Assembly (NCBI GenBank): GCA_002839375.1
Contig: PGXY01000002.1
Span: 250,392-314,391, forward strand
Source of the DNA: Spirochaetae bacterium HGW-Spirochaetae-1
GTDB taxonomy: Bacteria > Spirochaetota > UBA4802 > UBA5550
Direction of reading: 5' to 3'
Length of the DNA stretch: 64,000 bases
This document shows positions 9,581-18,158 of this stretch, one piece after another. The position numbers and the translations under genes were made by a program. Position 1 is the stretch's first letter, and each line of letters begins with the position of its first letter. The notes under the pieces are model-generated. The model did not search any database and was not told the DNA's origin. It saw only the letters and a program-made list of their open reading frames with translations.

Positions 9581-11326
9581 CTAGAGTAAGTTCTCTTTAA
9601 ATTTATCCCTGAAGCGTTCTCTTACTTCATCCTCTATTTCAGCGGTTTCCCTGATGTCAAAAAGCCTGTTGACCATGTCTTCACATTCCTTGATGCTTAC
9701 TGACCGGATTATCCGTTTTACCTGGAACATGTAGGTGGGACTCATGGAGAAGTGCCTGAACCCGAGCCCGAGGAGGACCATGGTGTACTGGGGCTCGCCG
9801 GCCATTTCACCGCAGATGGAAAGCGGAATATTCTTCGCATTGGCCACATTGACTATCTGCTTCAGAAAGCGAAGTACGGCAAGATTGAGCGGGTTGTACA
9901 GATATGCTATCTTTTCACTTATGCGATCCACGGCAAGTATATACTGTACGAGATCATTGGTGCCCACGGAGAAGAAGTCGACATACTCGGCAAGGACGTC
10001 GGCGTTGATGACGGCCGATGGAACTTCTACCATGATTCCCACGGGAATGTTCTCATCGAAGGGAATGCCTTCTTCCCGGAGGTCCTGCATTATTTCCCTG
10101 GTGAGAGATTCGGCGCGGTGAAATTCTTCAACGGTGGAAATCATGGGAAACATCATCTTGACATTGCCGTAATGGCTGGCGCGAAGAATGGCCCTTAACT
10201 GGATACGGAAGAGATTTTCGTGTTCGAGACTGAATCGGATCGCCCGGCATCCCAGGAAGGGGTTACGTTCCTTGTGTGGCTGCGTATAGGCATATATTTT
10301 GTCTCCTCCCACGTCGAGCGTCCGAATGGTTACCGGGAGGGGATTGAAAAATTCCACAACCTTCCGGTATTCAATAAACTGCCGTTCTTCATCGGGGAGA
10401 GATTTATCGAGAAAGAGGAATTCGGATCTGAAAAGTCCTATCCCCTGTGCGCCGTGATCGAGAATTATTTTCATCTCTTCGGGGATTTCAATATTACCAT
10501 AGATAAAAATATCTTCCTTGTCCAGGGTCTGAGCAGCAAGGTTTGTAAGCTTTGCCAGCTCCTGTTCCATTTTCCGGAAATCCCGCTGGGACCGGGTGAA
10601 TTGTTCTACCTCTTTTTTTGTGGGATTGACGATGATACTGCCGTGTATGGCGTCGACGATAACCGTGTCCCCTGTTTTAACCAGCGATGTGGCATTGAGG
10701 GTTCCCACGATGGCGGGGATTTCCATGGCCCGGGCCATGATTGCCGTATGAGAGGTTCTTCCTCCCTTGTTAGTGACAAAGGCAAGTATGTATTCCTTGT
10801 TCATTAAGGCCGTTTCCGATGGGGTCAGGTCCGGTGCAAATACGATGACTTCTTCATGAATGTCAGAAAGGGATGTGCTTTGATTTTTCTGAAGATTCGA
10901 TATGAGGCGTTTGTTGATGTCGGAGATGTCAATAATTCTTTCCCGGATGTATTCATCCTCTATGGAATCCAGGCTCTGGATTAACTCGAGGATGATATCA
11001 TTGATGACCCACTCGGCGTTTTTCTTTTCTTTTTTGATTATCTCCCTGGCTCTTTCATCGATCTTGGGGTCCTCGAGAACCATGAGGTGGCTGGTGAAAA
11101 TATCGGACATTTCATTGGAAAGGCTCTGGGCTATCTGCTGCTGAATCTGGGAAATATCATGCTTGGTTTTTTCCAGGGCATTTTCATATCGCTTCAGTTC
11201 CCTGTCTATTTCATCATCGCGTAGCATATATTTGGGAATAAAAACCTTGTGCCCGTGTATGACATAGGCCTTACCCATTCTGATTCCCGGTGAAGCTACT
11301 TTACCGCTGGTGATTGTTATTGACAT
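9581..11326 (-). CDS. ptsI: PTS enzyme I, phosphoenolpyruvate-protein phosphotransferase
   Basis: 581 residues from ATG 11326; an upstream in-frame start at 11365 would add 13 residues but lacks a ribosome-binding site and family similarity, while SITITSGKVASPGI fits the usual start. Enzyme I takes phosphate from PEP onto a histidine and passes it to HPr. The phosphohistidine domain carries GGRTSHTAIMAR with H193 (E. coli H189), and the C-terminal PEP-binding barrel contains RTLDVGGDK, FLGCRAIR and ICGEMAG. No HPr, EIIA or permease gene is nearby, so it is an orphan here and may serve a regulatory phosphorelay. It is followed by a one-base-spaced methyltransferase and preceded by argC on the same strand. 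Confidence 0.93.
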   Translation of the reverse strand: MSITITSGKVASPGIRMGKAYVIHGHKVFIPKYMLRDDEIDRELKRYENALEKTKHDISQIQQQIAQSLSNEMSDIFTSHLMVLEDPKIDERAREIIKKEKKNAEWVINDIILELIQSLDSIEDEYIRERIIDISDINKRLISNLQKNQSTSLSDIHEEVIVFAPDLTPSETALMNKEYILAFVTNKGGRTSHTAIMARAMEIPAIVGTLNATSLVKTGDTVIVDAIHGSIIVNPTKKEVEQFTRSQRDFRKMEQELAKLTNLAAQTLDKEDIFIYGNIEIPEEMKIILDHGAQGIGLFRSEFLFLDKSLPDEERQFIEYRKVVEFFNPLPVTIRTLDVGGDKIYAYTQPHKERNPFLGCRAIRFSLEHENLFRIQLRAILRASHYGNVKMMFPMISTVEEFHRAESLTREIMQDLREEGIPFDENIPVGIMVEVPSAVINADVLAEYVDFFSVGTNDLVQYILAVDRISEKIAYLYNPLNLAVLRFLKQIVNVANAKNIPLSICGEMAGEPQYTMVLLGLGFRHFSMSPTYMFQVKRIIRSVSIKECEDMVNRLFDIRETAEIEDEVRERFRDKFKENLL

Positions 11327-11428
11327 TATGTTATTTTTCTGGATTTTTTTGCTTTTATACATCACGCGCGTCTGGATACGATGAAATTCAATCCTTACGA
11401 TACAGTATGTACGTTGTCAAGATTTAAA

Positions 11429-12472
11429 TTAAGGATAAAAGGCCGGGTTATTGATGCCCAGCGTTTCTTCAAATCCCATTATCAAATTGGCATTTTGAAC
11501 GGCATTTCCCGATTGTCCTTTAATAAGGTTGTCAATTACCGCTGTGATCAAAAGTTTTCCCGTTCTTTTGTCAACCATGGTCCTGATTTCGCACCTGTTA
11601 GAACCCCGAACATCAGCCGTATTGGGAGAACGGTCCGTAATAAGAATAAAGGGCTCATTGTGATAATAATCCCGATAGAGTTTCTGGACTTTATCAGTAG
11701 TATAGCCTTCCCGTATGTCTGCATATATGGTCACCAGGATGCCCCGGTTCAGGGGAACAATCTGAGGAACAAAGAGTATCTTTTTTTCCGATTTCCCGTT
11801 GAGGTTTATGATGTTTTCCACCTCTACCAGATGCTGGTGTTTCCCCTCCCGGTATGTGTTGACATTTTCATGTCTCTGGGGATACAGATTGGCCTCGCCC
11901 GAATTTTTCCCGGCTCCGGAAACGCCGGTCTTACCGTCACAGATGATGGTGTCTGACACAATAATGCCTTCTTCTGCAGCGGGCAGAAGGGCCAGTATCA
12001 TGTTAATGGCGAAACACCCGGGATTACCCACTACCGTGGCGTTTCGTATTTCGTCACGGAATTTTTCGGGAAGCCCGTAGACCGTTTCCTTCAATATATC
12101 CGGGGCCAGGTGCGTGTCCTCCATCCCCTTGTTTCGCGCATAAATGCCATAGTCGGCGGTATTGTTGAACCTGAAGTCGCCGCTGAAATCGATAACCGGA
12201 ATGCTTCTTTTATGGAAGTCGTTTATAATAGTCATGCCTGCCCGGTCCGGGGTGGAGAAAAAAACCAGGTCTGTATCGTAATCGGTTTTTTCCGGTGAAT
12301 CGACTATGATGTCACAGTATCCCTTGAGATGAGGGAAGACGTCGCTGACGGGGATGCCCGTATCCTTTCGGGCTACGAGTTGTTTGATATTGAATTCCGG
12401 ATGTCTCAGCAGTATCTCGATGAGGCCCAGTCCGCCGAACCCTGTTGCGCCGATTATTGTGACATTCTTCAT
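11429..12472 (-). CDS. argC: N-acetyl-gamma-glutamyl-phosphate reductase
   Basis: 347 residues, matching type 1 ArgC. It reduces N-acetylglutamyl phosphate to the semialdehyde with NADPH in arginine biosynthesis. The N terminus has the nucleotide-binding GATGFGGLGLIE motif, and the active-site cysteine is C153 in GNPGCFA. A conserved histidine lies in the GKHQH segment. A GGAGG ribosome-binding site sits 6-7 bases before ATG 12472. No other arg gene is adjacent. It is upstream of ptsI by about 100 bases on the same strand and could be co-transcribed. Confidence 0.95.
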   Translation of the reverse strand: MKNVTIIGATGFGGLGLIEILLRHPEFNIKQLVARKDTGIPVSDVFPHLKGYCDIIVDSPEKTDYDTDLVFFSTPDRAGMTIINDFHKRSIPVIDFSGDFRFNNTADYGIYARNKGMEDTHLAPDILKETVYGLPEKFRDEIRNATVVGNPGCFAINMILALLPAAEEGIIVSDTIICDGKTGVSGAGKNSGEANLYPQRHENVNTYREGKHQHLVEVENIINLNGKSEKKILFVPQIVPLNRGILVTIYADIREGYTTDKVQKLYRDYYHNEPFILITDRSPNTADVRGSNRCEIRTMVDKRTGKLLITAVIDNLIKGQSGNAVQNANLIMGFEETLGINNPAFYP

Positions 12473-12684
12473 GACGTCCTCCGCAACGATTATGTATCAA
12501 AAAGATGAAAGAAAACTTATCTACTATGGCATGCTGATTTGTAAAGATATTTTTTAATCATTACGGTGTTCTCTCCTGATTTATGTATACGGGCTGTACG
12601 GACATGGGAAAGGGGGTAAAATACGGGTAAGCAGATTATCTTTCGGTTTTGGTCCTGGCGTGAGTGCATCACAGTCTTTACGTG

Positions 12685-12717
12685 GTGCCTGACATCATCA
12701 GCGATGATGTCAGGCAC
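12685..12717. terminator. Perfect 15-bp hairpin between argC and the CHI-like gene
   Basis: GTGCCTGACATCATC (12685-12699) pairs perfectly with GATGATGTCAGGCAC (12703-12717) over a 3-base loop. It begins 5 bases downstream of the leftward CHI-like gene's stop codon. The T tract (ATTTTT, 12719-12724) lies on the rightward side only, so for the leftward gene this is a strong hairpin without the usual U tail. Confidence 0.6.
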
Positions 12718-12722
12718 GATTT

Positions 12723-13283
12723 TTATAAGCCCAGCATGGCTTTTTTCATGTCTGCCTGGGGAGGTTTCGCACCTATCCAGATGCCGAAAAGAGCTTTTTT
12801 CATGTCCAGGCCCTTCGTCGTGCTTTTGTATGCACCGTTTTTATAAACCTTGATTCCCTCACCGGGTATATATATGATGTCATATACATCATTTACTTTA
12901 ATACCGCTATTGAACACAGCGATGAATTGATCGATACGCGTGCGCAGCGGGGCCGTATTGCCGTTCGTTGATTTTACGAATCCCTCATTGGTCGCTTTTG
13001 CCATTCGCTCCCCGTTTATGATGCTCGACGTTATGTGAAGCCTGACTGCCATCGCCTCATCGGCATTGAGAATGGCCTGGGCGTTGCTGTTTTTGGCTTT
13101 GAGATAGAGGCCGCTTACATAGACATCGACAAAGAATTTATTCCTTATTCCGGCACCGTTGAGCACCAGTGTTTCCTTTTCAGCCTTCAATGTGTCCGGC
13201 ATATTGATGCCGCCAATGGGTCTTGCGTAGATGGCGGTAGCGGTGAGAATGGAAATAAGAAAAATAATGGCCGGTTTTTTCAT
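12723..13283 (-). CDS. Chalcone isomerase-like exported protein
   Basis: 186 residues from ATG 13283, chosen because an AAGGAG ribosome-binding site lies 7 bases upstream; an in-frame start at 13364 adds residues that would disrupt the signal peptide. The first 20 or so residues (KKPAIIFLISILTATAIYA) form a signal peptide, so the protein is exported to the periplasm. The remainder resembles the bacterial chalcone-isomerase-like family (GIRNKFFVDVYVSGLYL is its hallmark strand; later GFVKSTNGN and a C-terminal LFGIWIGAKP-type segment). Bacterial members are not true chalcone isomerases as a rule; a fatty-acid-binding role has been proposed for the fold. The actual role here is unknown. Confidence 0.8.
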   Translation of the reverse strand: MKKPAIIFLISILTATAIYARPIGGINMPDTLKAEKETLVLNGAGIRNKFFVDVYVSGLYLKAKNSNAQAILNADEAMAVRLHITSSIINGERMAKATNEGFVKSTNGNTAPLRTRIDQFIAVFNSGIKVNDVYDIIYIPGEGIKVYKNGAYKSTTKGLDMKKALFGIWIGAKPPQADMKKAMLGL

Positions 13284-13379
13284 AGGGTCTCTCCTTGAGT
13301 TTTGTGTTTTTGATGATGTTAAATACTGATTGAGGAATCTATCGCCCGTTGAAGGTGATGTCAATGAAAAAAAAGAAGT

Positions 13380-14174
13380 CTACATTTCACGGTACAACGA
13401 TCTGTTTATGCCGAAATCATCATCGCATGTGCTGGCGTTGTCGCCTAAAGATACCGTTATGAGATAGTGAGGAGTTCCTTTATCCGTTTTTTCCCCCCGG
13501 GCGATGTCCATGGCTGTGCCGTGGTATTCCAGGTCGAGCCCGTAAAAGTACCGGTGGCAGAGCTGATAGGAAAAAGGAAAGGACCCCTTGTATAACGATG
13601 TTGTTTTTTCTCCCAGGGCCAGGGCCAGCTCAGTCTGTATGCACGCGGCATGGGTTACGGGCATCCAGTTGTTCCAGGTATGAGTTGCGTTGCCCACAAT
13701 ATATTCCGGCGATGTGGCGAAAGCCATTCCGGCAATGGCGTCATAGTCGCAGAGAAGGACCTGTGAGTGGGGAGCGCTTGTGTTTAAACGACGGATCGCG
13801 TCTTTTTTAATGTCGGAAAAAGTGTTCTTTCCGGGATCTTTTACATGGATGTCGAGAAAGGCTGCACCGGTGACTTCATCTCTGTCATGGAAGGATATAT
13901 GCAGGATAAAGGCCATGGAGCTGAATATCTTTTCCGGGGGGTCTGCCGTACAGTAGGCCTTCCATTTTGTAAAAAGGGAACCTCCCGGGACATGGATTGT
14001 TCGTTCGTTGAAAAGGCTGCACAGCTTTTCCGACAGTGATGCACTCATCAGGTCCGCGTCCCACACTGCCGAAAACTGTTTCCGCACGATTTCCATTATT
14101 CCCGTTTCCAACTGAAAAACGGCGCTTTTTAGATTGCTGCCATCGTGGTTTTTAATCTTTCGTATCACATCCAT
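13380..14174 (-). CDS. Unrecognised 264-residue protein
   Basis: An open frame with good codon character but no family I recognise. It has no signal peptide or membrane segment, so it is probably cytoplasmic. Notable features are several Trp/His/Cys residues in the middle and C-terminal third (HTWNNW, HAACIQTE, QLCHRYFYGLD) and an acidic cysteine-containing tail (STCDDDFG). It lies between the CHI-like gene and the methyltransferase/ATP-grasp pair on the same strand, 162 bases after the methyltransferase, and may or may not be part of that unit. Sensitive profile searches or structure prediction would be needed to place it. Confidence 0.7.
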   Translation of the reverse strand: MDVIRKIKNHDGSNLKSAVFQLETGIMEIVRKQFSAVWDADLMSASLSEKLCSLFNERTIHVPGGSLFTKWKAYCTADPPEKIFSSMAFILHISFHDRDEVTGAAFLDIHVKDPGKNTFSDIKKDAIRRLNTSAPHSQVLLCDYDAIAGMAFATSPEYIVGNATHTWNNWMPVTHAACIQTELALALGEKTTSLYKGSFPFSYQLCHRYFYGLDLEYHGTAMDIARGEKTDKGTPHYLITVSLGDNASTCDDDFGINRSLYREM

Positions 14175-14336
14175 GCGAATATCCTCGGAGAGATTTTACT
14201 CATGATGATATATATGAATGATACAAAGATAATTCGTTTTGTCAAGCATATCACCTGTTTTTCGGTAAACCGGGAAGTAATTAAAAAATAACAGCAGCTA
14301 TGCTGTTTCCCGGTTCCAGTTACAGGCCGTGGGAAG

Positions 14337-14981
14337 CTACTTTAATGCATGGATGATCCAGTGGGATATGATGCTTCCCGTATCACCCATGAGGCTTCTC
14401 TCGCTTATGCCGTATTCAAGTTCATTGAAGAGAGTAAAGTGACGTTTTAATTCATCCTCGGAGTAAAAAGATACGATGGTCCCCTGAAGATCCGGCAGGT
14501 CAGTCTGCCACATGTTGTTCCCCAGGTGGGAGCCTCTTTTCAGGTATGTGTCCCTGTCGGAACGGAGAGTGGCGAAGAGCCGGCCTCCGGGCTTGAGGAT
14601 GCGGTATATTTCCTGCGTCATATGGGAAAGTTCTTCCTTGTAGTTATAATGCAGGGAACCCCAGGCTACTACGATGTCGAGAGAGTTGTTTTTGAGGGGG
14701 ATTTGCCTGTTGTCGCCGTGAATAAGATATTCAATTCCCAGCTCTTCAGTCAAACGGAGCGCGTTGTCGCTTACATCCATTCCCATGACGATGCCGGTGC
14801 CCAGTTCCGCGAGGAGTCGGCAATGACGGCCGCTTCCGCATCCCATATCCAGGGCTGCCAGTGATTGGGGATCGTCCTGCGTGTTTAAATATCGCCGTAG
14901 CATGCGCACCAGGTTTTCATCGGGATAGGTTAGGCGTGATTTATCCTTTGTATAATGTGATTGCCAGGATTTTTTTTTCAT
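14337..14981 (-). CDS. Class I SAM-dependent methyltransferase paired with an ATP-grasp ligase
   Basis: 214 residues. Motif I is LDMGCGSGRHC (near residue 45), followed by GMDVSDNAL and the post-motif DIVVAWGSLHY, all typical of UbiE/methyltransferase-11 type enzymes acting on small molecules. The ATG at 14981 is one base after the TAA stop of the ATP-grasp gene (TAA-C-ATG), so the two are coupled in translation and probably act on the same product. Substrate unknown. Confidence 0.85.
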   Translation of the reverse strand: MKKKSWQSHYTKDKSRLTYPDENLVRMLRRYLNTQDDPQSLAALDMGCGSGRHCRLLAELGTGIVMGMDVSDNALRLTEELGIEYLIHGDNRQIPLKNNSLDIVVAWGSLHYNYKEELSHMTQEIYRILKPGGRLFATLRSDRDTYLKRGSHLGNNMWQTDLPDLQGTIVSFYSEDELKRHFTLFNELEYGISERSLMGDTGSIISHWIIHALK

Positions 14982-14982
14982 G

Positions 14983-16230
14983 TTATTTTTTTATCCGGAT
15001 CTGCATACTTTCCGATGCCTGCTCCGCCGCCGCAAGAGCAGTCTCTGGATTTTTATCCCGGGTAATTATCACACCGAGCCTGTCCAGATTTGTTTCGGGC
15101 CTGTTAACCTCGGCCCCGATTTCCTTGAATATTCTTGAGAAAATGACATTTCTCATTTTTTTTGGTCCATCGGGATTGAAGGAGAGAAGTGTCCCACTGG
15201 TTCCTGTAATATATTTTACCACAACGGCATTTCGTGCTTTTTTCCTGAGGGGAGGTTTGAAGCCCGTATCGGTATTGGCTTTTATCGCTTCCCCGATGAA
15301 GTTATAACCGGTCCTGGCGGGGATAACCACATCGGTGAGAAACTCTCCGCCGAATTCCGGCACTGCCTCTATAAGGCATGGCCTGCCGTCGTCATCCAGG
15401 ACGAATTCCATTATGAGGGGTGAATTGGCGATGTTGAAGGCATCGGCCACGGACTGTCCTATACCAGCTATCTCATCGAAAAGATGATAGTATCGCGACG
15501 GGGACATATGCATAATGTCGACGAAATGGGGAAGCTCCGTTGTCTCCTTGTCCGTTATATCGACGAGATGGAATCTCCGCTTGTGGACGATTCCGGCGGC
15601 GATTATCTCATCGCCATTAATGAATTTTTCAAAAAGAACTTTCTCCTTTTCCTGAGTTTCAGGCCAGTGTTTCTTCAGGTCTGCCGCATTTTTGAGGAAG
15701 TGGATCCCTACTTTTGCGTGGCCGATTACCGGTTTTTTAATAATGGGGAATTTCTTTTTTTCTATTTTCTCGATACGGTTTTTTGAAGGAAGGGCGAAGA
15801 TTTCCGGTGTGCGTATGTTGTTTTGCAGGAACAGGTCCTTCATAAGTTTTTTATTGATGAAATATTCGCTTCGTGACAGCGGCATGTAAGGAACATTGAA
15901 TCTTTCGGCAAGAAAGGCCGTGGAGCGAATGGCTATACCATATGATTTTGTCATTACACCGGCTATTCTGCCGTCGAAGAGCGTTTCAATGAGTTTTTTG
16001 TATATATCCTCATGGTTTTCAATGGATTCCTGTATTTTTAAATCGCAATGCATGAATCCCGGAGCAAGGGGATTGGTATCGACACCTATGACATGAAAAC
16101 CGTGTTTTTTTGCCTCACGGATTAACGGAATTTGGTTAAGTCCGGCTCCAATTGATACGAAAAAATTAATATAGGGGTTGTGTTTTTTGTTCCAGAACAT
16201 ATTTACATTTCGCGTATATGATGCTATCAT
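14983..16230 (-). CDS. ATP-grasp domain carboxylate-amine ligase-like protein
   Basis: 415 residues from ATG 16230 (an alternative ATG at 16200 is possible; neither has a strong ribosome-binding site). The N-terminal pre-ATP-grasp fold (SIGAGLNQIPLIREAKKHG, then IGVDTNP) is like PurK, carbamoyl-phosphate synthase and peptide-ligase proteins. The ATP-grasp core follows, with lysines in FPIIKKPVIGHAKVGI, an ATP-contacting EKFINGDEI segment and the metal-binding acidic pair region LIMEFVLDDDGRPCLIEAVPE (given here in part). Such enzymes join a carboxylate to an amine or thiol using ATP. Its coupled methyltransferase suggests a modified small product, for example a peptide or cofactor derivative. 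It has its own promoter divergent from mcsA. Confidence 0.85.
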   Translation of the reverse strand: MIASYTRNVNMFWNKKHNPYINFFVSIGAGLNQIPLIREAKKHGFHVIGVDTNPLAPGFMHCDLKIQESIENHEDIYKKLIETLFDGRIAGVMTKSYGIAIRSTAFLAERFNVPYMPLSRSEYFINKKLMKDLFLQNNIRTPEIFALPSKNRIEKIEKKKFPIIKKPVIGHAKVGIHFLKNAADLKKHWPETQEKEKVLFEKFINGDEIIAAGIVHKRRFHLVDITDKETTELPHFVDIMHMSPSRYYHLFDEIAGIGQSVADAFNIANSPLIMEFVLDDDGRPCLIEAVPEFGGEFLTDVVIPARTGYNFIGEAIKANTDTGFKPPLRKKARNAVVVKYITGTSGTLLSFNPDGPKKMRNVIFSRIFKEIGAEVNRPETNLDRLGVIITRDKNPETALAAAEQASESMQIRIKK

Positions 16231-16297
16231 GTGCTATTGAAGCCGTCTGGCAATATCGTTCAGAATGTACCGGCGATCGACATATAACAAGTGTAAA

Positions 16298-16326
16298 TCT
16301 ATACAGACTCTTTCATTTGTCGTCAA
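16298..16326 (-). promoter_or_regulatory. Leftward sigma-70-type promoter for the ATP-grasp/methyltransferase pair
   Basis: On the minus strand TTGACG (16326-16321), a 17-base spacer, and TATAGA (16303-16298). The start site would be near 16291, about 60 bases before the ATP-grasp ATG. A near-palindrome TGTA-N6-TACA (16292-16305) covers the -10 element and could be an operator. Confidence 0.6.
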
Positions 16327-16331
16327 CTAGT

Positions 16332-16365
16332 TTATTGAAAATTGAATATATTAAATTTTCAATAA
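16332..16365. repeat. AT-rich inverted repeat between divergent promoters
   Basis: TTATTGAAAATT (16332-16343) and AATTTTCAATAA (16354-16365) are perfect complements around a 10-base AT-rich centre that is itself partly complementary. Its place between two divergent promoters suits a regulator-binding site that controls both directions. Confidence 0.55.
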
Positions 16366-16421
16366 CGATATGATTGAAGATTGATGAATTAAAGTTGCAT
16401 TTTCACGGCTTCAAATAATTG

Positions 16422-16450
16422 TTTACATCTGTTTTATTATATAGTATATT
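16422..16450 (+). promoter_or_regulatory. Sigma-70-type promoter for mcsA-mcsB-clpC
   Basis: TTTACA (16422-16427), a 17-base spacer, and TATATT (16445-16450). Transcription would start near 16457, about 100 bases before the preferred mcsA ATG. Confidence 0.65.
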
Positions 16451-16560
16451 ATGTCTGTGAAAAACCGTGATCATGACGAAATAGGCTGGTTTTTTACCGA
16501 TATTTGAAGGTTTTTGAAGATAATTGCGTTTTTTTAATCAAATATATGGACTATATTACT

Positions 16561-17094
16561 ATGCTTTGTGAACGATGTAAAAAGATCGAGGCAACCATTC
16601 ATCTGACGGAAATCATAAAAGATGTAAAGTCAGAAGTACATCTATGCGAGTCCTGCGCCCGTGATATAGGATTGAATTCCAAGCTGTCCAATTTTTCTCT
16701 CTCCGTACCGGAAATGCTGTCCTTTCTCGAGGTCAATGATGTGACGGATATGGATGAAGGAAACCGCTGCATGACCTGCGGAATGACCTTTGTCCAGTAT
16801 ACAAGACAGGGTAAGGTTGGATGCGCCGATTGTTATACCCAGCTTGATAATTCCCTCAATTCGGTCATACGAAGCTATCATGGGGATAAAAAGCATATTG
16901 GTAAAATACCCGCCCATGTCAGTGTGAATCATGAACCCGTGAGGCAGGAAAAAGTCGTAGTGAAAAGACAATCCTTTCAGGAACTCCAGACCAGGCTGCA
17001 GAATGCAGTGATGGAGGAGCGGTTTGAGGAAGCGGCGCTGCTCAGGGACCGCATAAGGGAAGAAACAGAACGGGAAGCTCATAAGGGGATATAA
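16561..17094 (+). CDS. mcsA: McsA-like zinc-finger activator of the arginine kinase McsB
   Basis: 177 residues from ATG 16561; in-frame TTG 16504 and ATG 16546 lie upstream but the family normally starts MLCExC, as here, although no good ribosome-binding site is visible for any choice. McsA binds metal through cysteine pairs and activates McsB in protein quality control. Cysteine pairs are CERC (3-6), CESC, CMTC and CADC. A C-terminal UVR-type domain (QELQTRLQNAVMEERFEEAA) is the part that contacts partners such as Clp ATPases. It lies two bases before mcsB. In Firmicutes this operon begins with the repressor gene ctsR; none is present here. Confidence 0.88.
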   Translation: MLCERCKKIEATIHLTEIIKDVKSEVHLCESCARDIGLNSKLSNFSLSVPEMLSFLEVNDVTDMDEGNRCMTCGMTFVQYTRQGKVGCADCYTQLDNSLNSVIRSYHGDKKHIGKIPAHVSVNHEPVRQEKVVVKRQSFQELQTRLQNAVMEERFEEAALLRDRIREETEREAHKGI

Positions 17095-17096
17095 CA

Positions 17097-18158
17097 GTGC
17101 TGGAAGAAAAAAAACTGCTGCCGCGGGGATTCTGGACCGGAGCGGGTCCCTATAATGACATTGTCCTGTCAAGCAGGGTGCGCTTTGCCAGGAATATCCG
17201 TTCCGTACCATTCCCCAATCGTTTTGACGAGAGTGAAGCCCAGATCGTAAAGGCCCTGGGGGAAAAATTTATCAGGGATTCTTTATTTCAGCAGTCCGTT
17301 CTCATGGATCTTTCGGGCATGGACAAGCACAGGAAAAGACTCCTGCGGGAGAGAAATATCATAACGATGGAAATGGAGCTTGCCGAAAACAGCGCCGTCA
17401 TCATAAATGAAAAAGACGACTTTTCCATAATGCTCAACGAGGAAGACCACATTAGGATACAGGTCATACGTCCCGGCCTGCAGATACGGGAAGCCTATGA
17501 GATGGCAGACCGGATTGACGATGAACTCAACAGGTTTGTGCCCTATGCCCATTCTCCCGAATATGGATACCTGACGGCATGCCCGTCCAACCTGGGAACG
17601 GGCATGAAGGTATCGGTACTGCTCCATCTGCCTGTTCTTACCATGAAAAAGAATCTTTCCCTGCTCACGGGACAGCTTCAGAATCCCGGAGTCGTGATAG
17701 CCGGGACAGCCGGGGAAGGCATAAGGACCTATGGCGCCATATACCAGCTTTCCAACAGGGTATCACTGGGAATCTCCGAGGTGGATATTATCGAGATAAT
17801 GGACGGCGTTATCAGCCGCATAATCGATCTCGAGGATTCGGCTCGCGATGAATATGTTTCACAGTCGCGTCTTGAGCTGGAGGACCGCATCTGGCGTTCC
17901 TTCGGGATATTACAATACTCGAAGCGTATCAGCTATGCCGAGGCCATAGAGCATCTCTCCAATGTGCGGCTGGGAATAATCCTGGCCATCGTGAAGAATG
18001 TCGATATAGTGCAGATCAACAGCCTGATGGTTACCATCCAGTGGGCCCATCTTCAGGAAATGTTCAAAAGAACTTTCAACAGCACGCTGGAGAGCGATGA
18101 AGCAAGAAGCAATTATCTGCGAATGAATTTTTCAGCCATGGAGTGCGGTAATGTTTGA
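17097..18158 (+). CDS. mcsB: Protein-arginine kinase McsB (ATP:guanido phosphotransferase family)
   Basis: 353 residues from GTG 17097, typical for bacterial McsB. It phosphorylates arginine side chains, marking proteins for ClpC-ClpP. Family segments visible are the N-terminal VLSSRVRFARNIRSVPFP, the nucleotide-binding GTGMKVSVLLHLP, a GEG-IRTYGAIYQLSNR segment and the substrate-loop region. It overlaps clpC by 8 bases (ATGTTTGA), so the kinase and its unfoldase are translationally coupled, which supports the arginine-phosphate degradation role. Confidence 0.94.
   Translation: MLEEKKLLPRGFWTGAGPYNDIVLSSRVRFARNIRSVPFPNRFDESEAQIVKALGEKFIRDSLFQQSVLMDLSGMDKHRKRLLRERNIITMEMELAENSAVIINEKDDFSIMLNEEDHIRIQVIRPGLQIREAYEMADRIDDELNRFVPYAHSPEYGYLTACPSNLGTGMKVSVLLHLPVLTMKKNLSLLTGQLQNPGVVIAGTAGEGIRTYGAIYQLSNRVSLGISEVDIIEIMDGVISRIIDLEDSARDEYVSQSRLELEDRIWRSFGILQYSKRISYAEAIEHLSNVRLGIILAIVKNVDIVQINSLMVTIQWAHLQEMFKRTFNSTLESDEARSNYLRMNFSAMECGNV

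Larger units (their letters stand above)
16231..16560. other. Divergent regulatory region between the ATP-grasp gene and mcsA
   Basis: 330 bases with no gene. In order it holds the leftward ATP-grasp promoter with an overlapping palindrome, an AT-rich 12-base-arm inverted repeat, and the rightward mcsA promoter; each is listed separately. Confidence 0.6.

Noticed and set aside
11326-11365. Longer ptsI start at 11365
   Set aside because: Adds a lysine-rich stretch absent from enzyme I proteins and has no ribosome-binding site.
16231-16560. CIRCE or CtsR operator before mcsA
   Set aside because: No TTAGCACTC-N9-GAGTGCTAA or tandem GGTCAAA heptads are present.
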